Origin: Chitinophagaceae bacterium
GTDB lineage: Bacteria; Bacteroidota; Bacteroidia; Chitinophagales; Chitinophagaceae
Direction of reading: 5' to 3'
NCBI GenBank assembly: GCA_021738605.1
Contig: JAIPBY010000075.1
Span: 1-10,959 of the forward strand
Length of the DNA: 10,959 nucleotides
Positions 6,371-10,959 of the stretch are shown piece by piece (positions within the stretch are counted from its first letter, which is position 1; each line of letters opens with the position of its first letter). The notes beneath the pieces were generated by a model, which did no database searches, was not told where the DNA came from, and worked only from the letters and a program-made list of their open reading frames with translations. Position numbers and translations under genes: made by a program.

Positions 6371-6918
6371 AAAAGGCCTTTATCATCGCATTGGGTGAAG
6401 AGGTGAACCATGTAGCAACCATCAATGGGGCAATGGTGCTCTACTCTGGTGTGGGAAAGATCAATGCAGCAATTGGTGCATATACCCTGATCCAACAGGG
6501 CGCTACCGAAATCATCAACATTGGTTCATGTGGTTCAAAACAACACAGGCTTGGTGAGATCATCAAAGTGGGGAAAGTATACCAGGACATTGATGGAACA
6601 CCCATCAGCCCCTATGGACATACGCCTTTTGAAGCCGAAAGCCATTGCATCACCCTGGATGAATTGTCTCCTTATTCTTGTTTCACGACAGACTATTTTT
6701 TTGACCATGCCCAACACAGCAAGTATGCTCCGGCCTATCTGGAGATGATCAAAGCCTGCTCTGTGTTTGATATGGAGCTCTACGCCATTGCCAAAACCTG
6801 TAAACTTAATGGAGTGGGCCTTGCCTCTTACAAATGGGTTTCAGATGATGGTGATTTCAGCAAGTGGAAGGAAAACTGTGAAATCTCATCCCAAAAGGTC
6901 ATCGAAATGCTATCTTGA
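6367..6918 (+). CDS. Short MTA/SAH nucleosidase-like protein (PNP/UDP phosphorylase family)
   Basis: The 183-residue product has the order of motifs of 5'-methylthioadenosine/S-adenosylhomocysteine nucleosidase: IIALGEE at 6-12 (an acidic residue equivalent to catalytic Glu12), SGVGKINAA at 27-35, INIGSCGS at 50-57, DMEL at 135-138 (purine- and ribose-binding Met-Glu, Glu137) and VSDDGD at 158-163 (Asp160, equivalent to the catalytic Asp197 of E. coli MTAN). The likely reaction is hydrolytic removal of adenine from SAH or MTA. It is some 45-50 residues shorter than standard MTAN proteins (about 230), so helices or strands of the core are trimmed, and another nucleoside substrate is possible. 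The ATG lies inside the last codons of the methyltransferase gene, suggesting that both proteins are made together; a nucleosidase would remove the SAH the methyltransferase releases. Confidence 0.82.
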   Translation: MKKAFIIALGEEVNHVATINGAMVLYSGVGKINAAIGAYTLIQQGATEIINIGSCGSKQHRLGEIIKVGKVYQDIDGTPISPYGHTPFEAESHCITLDELSPYSCFTTDYFFDHAQHSKYAPAYLEMIKACSVFDMELYAIAKTCKLNGVGLASYKWVSDDGDFSKWKENCEISSQKVIEMLS

Positions 6919-6943
6919 GGTTGAATCAATCCAATTGCATTGT

Positions 6944-8014
6944 ATGAAAAGGATGATATGTATTCTGCTTCTTTTGGCCAATATTTCGGCCTTTTCGCAG
7001 CCCAAACTCCAATACCATGCTGCTTCAACGCAGAAAATCCTGGGCAGGCCTTTCCCTCAGCAAACCACCTATAAGCGCTTCCCTGACAGCCTTGAAATGC
7101 ACCTGCGCAAACCCGTCTGGAGCCTCAGCAAGAACAGTGCCGGCATCGCCGTATACTTTGAGACCAATTCAACCCAGGTGGCTGCCAAATGGAAGACCGG
7201 GGGTGAAGTGAGTTTTCAGCATGTTGCCGGTACGCTCGTGAAGGGTGTTGATTTGTATGGGTTGGATGGCAACAAATGGTATTATGCCGGCATTGGCCGT
7301 CCATCCAATGGAACGCGACATGAATCATCCATCATCAAAGGCCTTGATGGCGCCATGCGCCAGTATGTTTTGTACCTGCCTTGTTATGATAATACCGATT
7401 CAGTGGAGATTGGCATTGATGAGCATGCCATCCTGCAAATGCCCATTGCGCCGGTATTGTCATCAGTCCGTCCGATTGTTTTTTATGGCACCAGCATCCT
7501 GCAGGGTGCTTCTGCCATGCGCCCCGGGATGGCTTATCCTGCGATACTTGAGCGAAGGCTGCAGACCGAAACCATCAACCTTGGCTTCAGTGGCAATGGG
7601 CAGTTGGACTCCATGCTGGCGGTGATCATGTCTAGCATTGATGCAGCATGTTATGTGATTGATTGTGGTCCAAATCTGACGCCTGAAATGGCTGCTGCGC
7701 GCACCCTTCCTTTTCTGAAGCAACTCAAAAAATTAAAACCAGGCGTTCCGATTTTGTTGGTATCCAATATTGACTATCCGCATGCAAGGTTCAATGCCCT
7801 AGTGGCAAAAAAGATACATGAAGTCAATGCACATTTTTTGGATGCCTTCAATGCCATGAAGAAAGAAGGATACAAGGGCATCTATTTTCTTCCTTCAACC
7901 GGATTGATTGGAGATGATGGAGAAGCTACGGTTGACGGGGTTCACATGACTGATCTTGGTTTTTATCGCATAGCCAATGCCATTGAAAAGGAGTTGAAGC
8001 AGATCTTGAAATGA
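6944..8014 (+). CDS. Secreted SGNH/GDSL hydrolase with GxDLY N-terminal domain
   Basis: With the ATG at 6944 the protein has 356 residues and begins MKRMICILLLLANISAFSQ, a signal peptide. The frame is open further left (to 6767), but that part overlaps the nucleosidase gene and lacks a signal peptide, so I reject it. An N-terminal beta-sandwich contains KGVDLYGLDGNKWYYAGIG (100-118), the GxDLY module. The hydrolase domain has the SGNH blocks: FYGTS at 180-184 (nucleophile Ser184), GFSGNG at 214-219 (oxyanion Gly), CGPN at 241-244 (Asn244) and DGVHMTDLG at 331-339 (Asp331 and His334 of the catalytic pair). This arrangement matches the Lipase_GDSL_3 group, probably an esterase acting on acetylated glycans or other extracellular esters; the substrate is not visible. 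It follows the nucleosidase by 25 bp and so may share its transcript, but the role is unrelated to SAM metabolism as far as I can tell. Confidence 0.88.
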   Translation: MKRMICILLLLANISAFSQPKLQYHAASTQKILGRPFPQQTTYKRFPDSLEMHLRKPVWSLSKNSAGIAVYFETNSTQVAAKWKTGGEVSFQHVAGTLVKGVDLYGLDGNKWYYAGIGRPSNGTRHESSIIKGLDGAMRQYVLYLPCYDNTDSVEIGIDEHAILQMPIAPVLSSVRPIVFYGTSILQGASAMRPGMAYPAILERRLQTETINLGFSGNGQLDSMLAVIMSSIDAACYVIDCGPNLTPEMAAARTLPFLKQLKKLKPGVPILLVSNIDYPHARFNALVAKKIHEVNAHFLDAFNAMKKEGYKGIYFLPSTGLIGDDGEATVDGVHMTDLGFYRIANAIEKELKQILK

Positions 8015-8025
8015 CCCTTCATCCG

Positions 8026-8057
8026 CGCAATGATAAAATTTTATTTGTTTTATCGCG
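8026..8057. terminator. Bidirectional hairpin between convergent esterase genes
   Basis: GATAAAA (8032-8038) pairs with TTTTATC (8048-8054) across a 9-nt loop, and the stem can be extended by CGC (8026-8028) with GCG (8055-8057) after bulging three bases. It occupies the 35-bp space between the convergent stop codons and overlaps the stop of the leftward gene. The A- and T-rich arms would give a U-rich tract on either strand, consistent with a shared terminator, though stem stability is low. Confidence 0.4.
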
Positions 8058-10503
8058 AGACGGTCATATCTTTTCCCAACTGCCATTTGTTGTTGTAATA
8101 GCCTGCTGCTTTGACCGCAGTTTCGCCTTTCTCCAACATGTCCAATGAGAAAATCATGAAGTCTGGGAATCCGCTTCCACCTGCAAAATACTGGTTGGCC
8201 TCCGCAGCACGCATGCCTTTCAATCCTGTACCACCGATCAGGGCAATCGAGCTGAAACCATTGTCTTTGTTGGGCCAGAGGTGATAGCTGCCAAGATCAG
8301 CACCCTTCAGGGTATCTGCGCCAACAACAGCAAAACCGCTGTTGATTTTGATGGGGCAATCTTTCAACAAGGATCCGGCAATCATATTGGTAGACATGTT
8401 GCCAAAAAGGATGATGCCCCTTCCTGCATATTTCACCGAATCAAATTCATTGTCTGCAATGATATCAATGGCACCATTTCCGCGATAGTACCATGTTTCG
8501 GCATCGTATTTTGCCTTGTTCAGCATCCATGCATTTTCTTCTGCATCTCCTTTTGTTCCATACACAAAAACCATCTTGTGCTGGAAGGCTTCCTTGAATC
8601 CGCCATTCCTCATTTCCCCTTTTTCATTTGAGGGAGCCAATTCATTTTTTGTCCATTTCTCTTCAAATTTCAACAAGACCAATGGTGCATTCTTGGCTGC
8701 AATGGTTGTGATGGATTGGCCGTCCAACTCAATGTTGACGGTGTCTCCAGCCTTGAAGTCTTTCAGATCAAACTGCAGTCTTTTCAGATTGGCAGTAGTT
8801 CCCTTGATGGATTTCAATTTCATGTCTCGCTTCAACATCACTTTGCTGAACTGGTACTGTTGGTTTTGCTGCAACAACTTGATCCAATGGTGCGTGGAGG
8901 AAATACCAACGGAGGCCGTGGTAAAATCAATTTCATTGACGGCATCACTTGTTGGAATGGTATGTTGTTTGAAGTATTCAAATATCGGAGGCCAGTCCAC
9001 ACTTTCGTTGCCAAACCAATGAGAGCCGCCGGGATATTCTTTGTAACTAAAATCAGGATGGAATTCAGCCAATACCTTTCTCATTTGTCTTGCATATTCC
9101 ACCGATACGGTCGGGTCGGCATCTCCATGGAAAATGTATACACCACCTGCCTTGTAGTTCTTGGCAAGGTTGATGACGTTGCCTGTATTGCTGGCCCTGA
9201 TCAATAGTTTTTTGGTATCGGTTGTGGCTTCTGTAGGAACCTTTCCATCATGTGATCCATATTCTGCAAGGGTTGGATAGCCTGCGCAAGGTGCAATGGC
9301 CGCCCAATTTCCTGCATAGGTGGCGCCCAAGTACCATGTGCCATGTCCACCCATGGAATGCCCTGTAAGATAGACCCGTTGCGGATCCGGGCTGAACCTG
9401 CTCTTGGCAATGTCCAGCACTTCCAACGCATCCATCCTGCCCCAGTCTTCCCAGTTGAAACCCCTTGGCCTTCTGTTGGTGGGTGCCACAACAGGTCCTT
9501 CTGCTTTTGGTGCATAGGCCCTCGCCTGTGAAATGGCTTCCACTTCAGCACCATGAACAGAGAGGAACAAGGATGGGTTTTTTGTTTGTACGGTTTGTGG
9601 CGCAACGGCATAATACTGTACGGAACCATCAATCTTGCTGACAAAAGTATAGCTGGCATGTTCTCCTTGGTTGACAGCCGTGACGGGGATAGTCGTTGAA
9701 TCAATCAATTTGTTGCCATCGTAAAGGCTCAGCTGCATGCCATAGGTTCCTTTGTTGATGGCATCTGGCACAGGAATGGTGATGGCCACTTTTCTGCTCA
9801 GCATCCCATGAACCGATGGAACAATGGATGTAGCAGTTTTCCCTTCAAGGGTTGTTTTGATGCTGAGGTTTTTTGCATTGCTGGTTGATGTATTCAATAC
9901 CACGATACCGCCGACCAGTTCACCTTTTGATTCACCTTTTACAAGGAAGGGAAGGGTGGGGTCTGTTTTCAGTATCGATAATTGTTTGCTCGGAAACTCA
10001 AGCCTGGCGTTGATCATCGCGTACCTTCCCATGCCTGCAGACCTGATGTAAATTTCATTTACCCCTTTTTTCAACTGCACCGGAATGTTCATCCAGCCAT
10101 ACCTGTACATGTCTCCTGCGTGGGGTGCGCCGTTCACATAGACCATCGAATGTCCTGTAGCAACAAGTACAGCAGTTTGATTTTTGGGGGATGTATAGGT
10201 GAGGTAAAGGTATCCGCTGCCAAGGGCGGCGCTCCTGAAATTTCCTGCACTATCGGGTTTGATGGCTGACCATTCAGCCTTCTTGCTTCCTCCAGCAAAA
10301 GAAAGGGATTCGCCAGCTGCTGGTTTTATACCCGCATTGTAGAGTTGGAAGGCAAGGCCATCACTGTACAAGGCCTCTCTGCCATACTGATGCACACTGC
10401 CAATGGCCAATCCATCGGTGAAAAAATACTTTGTTTGTCCGTTCAGCGCAACCGTGAAAAGACAAAACATTACCATCAAACTGTTCGATATGGGCTTTTG
10501 CAT
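8050..10503 (-). CDS. Large secreted prolyl-oligopeptidase-like alpha/beta hydrolase (esterase/peptidase)
   Basis: This 817-residue protein starts with a signal peptide (MQKPISNSLMVMFCLFTVAL, cleavage near NGQ at 21-23). Regions visible in order: an N-terminal beta-sandwich (about 24-170) with GYLYLTY, VYVNGAPHAGD and VQLKKGVNEIYIR like carbohydrate-binding or PA14-type folds; an Ig-like stretch (about 175-280); the alpha/beta hydrolase domain (about 285-515) with the elbow GHSMGGHG at 381-388 (nucleophile Ser383), HGDADPT at 459-465 (acid Asp461 or Asp463) and GGSHW at 492-496 (His495); and a C-terminal region (about 520-817) of unknown role containing VFVYGTKGD, GIILFGN, ALIGGTGLKGMR and GSGFPDF. 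The catalytic triad is complete, so an esterase or peptidase acting outside the cytoplasm is likely, but the substrate is not determined. It is convergent with the SGNH hydrolase gene and divergent from the pseudouridine synthase gene. Confidence 0.88.
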   Translation of the reverse strand: MQKPISNSLMVMFCLFTVALNGQTKYFFTDGLAIGSVHQYGREALYSDGLAFQLYNAGIKPAAGESLSFAGGSKKAEWSAIKPDSAGNFRSAALGSGYLYLTYTSPKNQTAVLVATGHSMVYVNGAPHAGDMYRYGWMNIPVQLKKGVNEIYIRSAGMGRYAMINARLEFPSKQLSILKTDPTLPFLVKGESKGELVGGIVVLNTSTSNAKNLSIKTTLEGKTATSIVPSVHGMLSRKVAITIPVPDAINKGTYGMQLSLYDGNKLIDSTTIPVTAVNQGEHASYTFVSKIDGSVQYYAVAPQTVQTKNPSLFLSVHGAEVEAISQARAYAPKAEGPVVAPTNRRPRGFNWEDWGRMDALEVLDIAKSRFSPDPQRVYLTGHSMGGHGTWYLGATYAGNWAAIAPCAGYPTLAEYGSHDGKVPTEATTDTKKLLIRASNTGNVINLAKNYKAGGVYIFHGDADPTVSVEYARQMRKVLAEFHPDFSYKEYPGGSHWFGNESVDWPPIFEYFKQHTIPTSDAVNEIDFTTASVGISSTHHWIKLLQQNQQYQFSKVMLKRDMKLKSIKGTTANLKRLQFDLKDFKAGDTVNIELDGQSITTIAAKNAPLVLLKFEEKWTKNELAPSNEKGEMRNGGFKEAFQHKMVFVYGTKGDAEENAWMLNKAKYDAETWYYRGNGAIDIIADNEFDSVKYAGRGIILFGNMSTNMIAGSLLKDCPIKINSGFAVVGADTLKGADLGSYHLWPNKDNGFSSIALIGGTGLKGMRAAEANQYFAGGSGFPDFMIFSLDMLEKGETAVKAAGYYNNKWQLGKDMTVSR

Positions 10504-10515
10504 AACATAAATATA

Positions 10516-10543
10516 TTGGTTTTTCCTTTCTTATCTATCTTCG
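10516..10543 (+). promoter_or_regulatory. Weak candidate promoter for the pseudouridine synthase
   Basis: TTG at 10516-10518 and TATCTTCG at 10536-10543 (one mismatch to TAnnTTTG) are separated by 17 nt in the 47-bp space between divergent start codons. The predicted start of transcription would be within a few bases of the ATG at 10551. A chance match cannot be excluded in so short an AT-rich interval. Confidence 0.22.
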
Positions 10544-10550
10544 GGCTTCT

Positions 10551-10959
10551 ATGAAATCTGTTCAAAAGGAAGAGGGAATTCAAATCAACAAGTATATCAG
10601 CAATTCAGGTTTCTGTTCCCGGCGGGAAGCGGAAAAACTGATCGAACAGGCCCGTGTCACCATCAACGATGAAATGGTGCTTTTGACAGCCCGTGTTTTT
10701 CCGGGAGATGTAGTTGCTATTGATGGAGAGAAAATCAAGAACAAGCAGAAGCCGATTTATATTGCCCTCAACAAACCCGTGGGGGTTACATCCACCACGG
10801 ATGAAACGGACAAGTCCAACATCATCCGTTTCATGAACCATCCCAAACGCATTTTCCCCGTGGGCCGTCTCGACAAGGACTCAGAAGGATTGATTTTACT
10901 TACGAATGATGGCGATATTGTCAACAAGATTTTGCGTGCTGGCAACAACAACGAAAAAG
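10551..10959 (+). CDS. rluF: 23S rRNA pseudouridine synthase, RluF type (3' end outside window)
   Basis: The ATG at 10551 opens a frame that continues to the window edge (136 codons visible). An S4 RNA-binding domain occupies residues about 10-60 (INKYISNSGFCSRREAEKLI at 12-31, PGDVVAIDG at 51-59), followed by the RsuA/RluB/E/F catalytic domain: IALNKPVGVTSTTDE (71-85) and FPVGRLDKDSEGLILLTNDGD (102-122), where Asp108 in GRLD is the catalytic aspartate. NIIRFMNHPKR (90-100) and the insertion-free spacing match E. coli RluF (U2604 of 23S rRNA) better, from memory, than RsuA, RluB or RluE. It acts on rRNA in the cytoplasm and would isomerise uridine to pseudouridine. The exact target in this organism is inferred. 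The gene is divergent from the large esterase. Confidence 0.9.
   Translation, partial: MKSVQKEEGIQINKYISNSGFCSRREAEKLIEQARVTINDEMVLLTARVFPGDVVAIDGEKIKNKQKPIYIALNKPVGVTSTTDETDKSNIIRFMNHPKRIFPVGRLDKDSEGLILLTNDGDIVNKILRAGNNNEK

Noticed and set aside
6767..6943. Longer N-terminus for the SGNH hydrolase (start at 6767)
   Set aside because: It would overlap the nucleosidase gene by about 150 bp and place residues before an obvious signal peptide beginning at 6944.
9201..9704. 167-codon frame inside the large esterase on the same strand
   Set aside because: It is an alternative frame across the catalytic region of the esterase, rich in Pro, Trp and Lys with no family resemblance; there is no sign of a frameshift in the main gene.
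1..10959. Search for CRISPR repeats, tRNA/rRNA genes, insertion sequences, phage or defence genes
   Set aside because: No spaced direct repeats, cloverleaf-like segments, transposase or nuclease motifs were seen; the content is ordinary chromosomal genes, so I do not propose a new defence or mobile system here.

Overview
The window reads as a chromosomal segment of a Bacteroidota (Bacteroidetes) bacterium, plausibly from the Chitinophagales side of the phylum. This is an inference from protein style (secreted serine hydrolases ending their signal peptides in ..AQ, a beta-barrel protein beginning with a small beta-rich domain, Bacteroidota-type RNA methyltransferase), from weak Shine-Dalgarno signals, and from at least one exact TAnnTTTG -7 promoter element. 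Coding density is very high. No stretch without a gene exceeds about 150 bp. I see no tRNA, rRNA, transposase, integrase, phage gene, CRISPR array or toxin-antitoxin pair.

Layout from left to right: (1) the 5' end of a leftward secreted-protein gene (1-188, cut by the window edge); (2) a rightward dCMP deaminase (276-773, GTG start); (3) a leftward, exported class A beta-lactamase-like serine hydrolase (782-2089); (4) divergent from it, a rightward exported beta-barrel-like protein (2131-3006) followed after 12 bp by class I fructose-1,6-bisphosphatase (3019-4020); (5) a soluble plant-type acyl-ACP desaturase (4169-5143); (6) a THUMP-type RNA guanine-N2 methyltransferase (5204-6370) whose stop overlaps the start of a short MTA/SAH-nucleosidase-like protein (6367-6918), followed after 25 bp by a secreted SGNH/GDSL hydrolase (6944-8014); (7) convergent with that, a large leftward secreted prolyl-oligopeptidase-like esterase (8050-10503); (8) a divergent rightward RluF-type 23S rRNA pseudouridine synthase, cut by the right edge (10551-end).

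The genes do not form one pathway. They cover nucleotide metabolism (dCMP to dUMP), gluconeogenesis (FBPase), membrane lipid unsaturation (desaturase), rRNA modification (methyltransferase and pseudouridine synthase), S-adenosylhomocysteine or methylthioadenosine salvage (nucleosidase), and extracytoplasmic hydrolysis (three exported serine hydrolases). The most coherent functional link is the ATGA-overlapping pair of a SAM-dependent methyltransferase and a nucleosidase that could remove its SAH product.

I found no convincing new multi-gene system. The points most worth checking are the natural substitutions in the acyl-pocket positions of the desaturase, the eukaryote-like dCMP deaminase, the methyltransferase/nucleosidase overlap with the shortened nucleosidase, a promoter element placed so close to the methyltransferase ATG that a leaderless mRNA is implied, and the uncharacterised C-terminal region of the large esterase.
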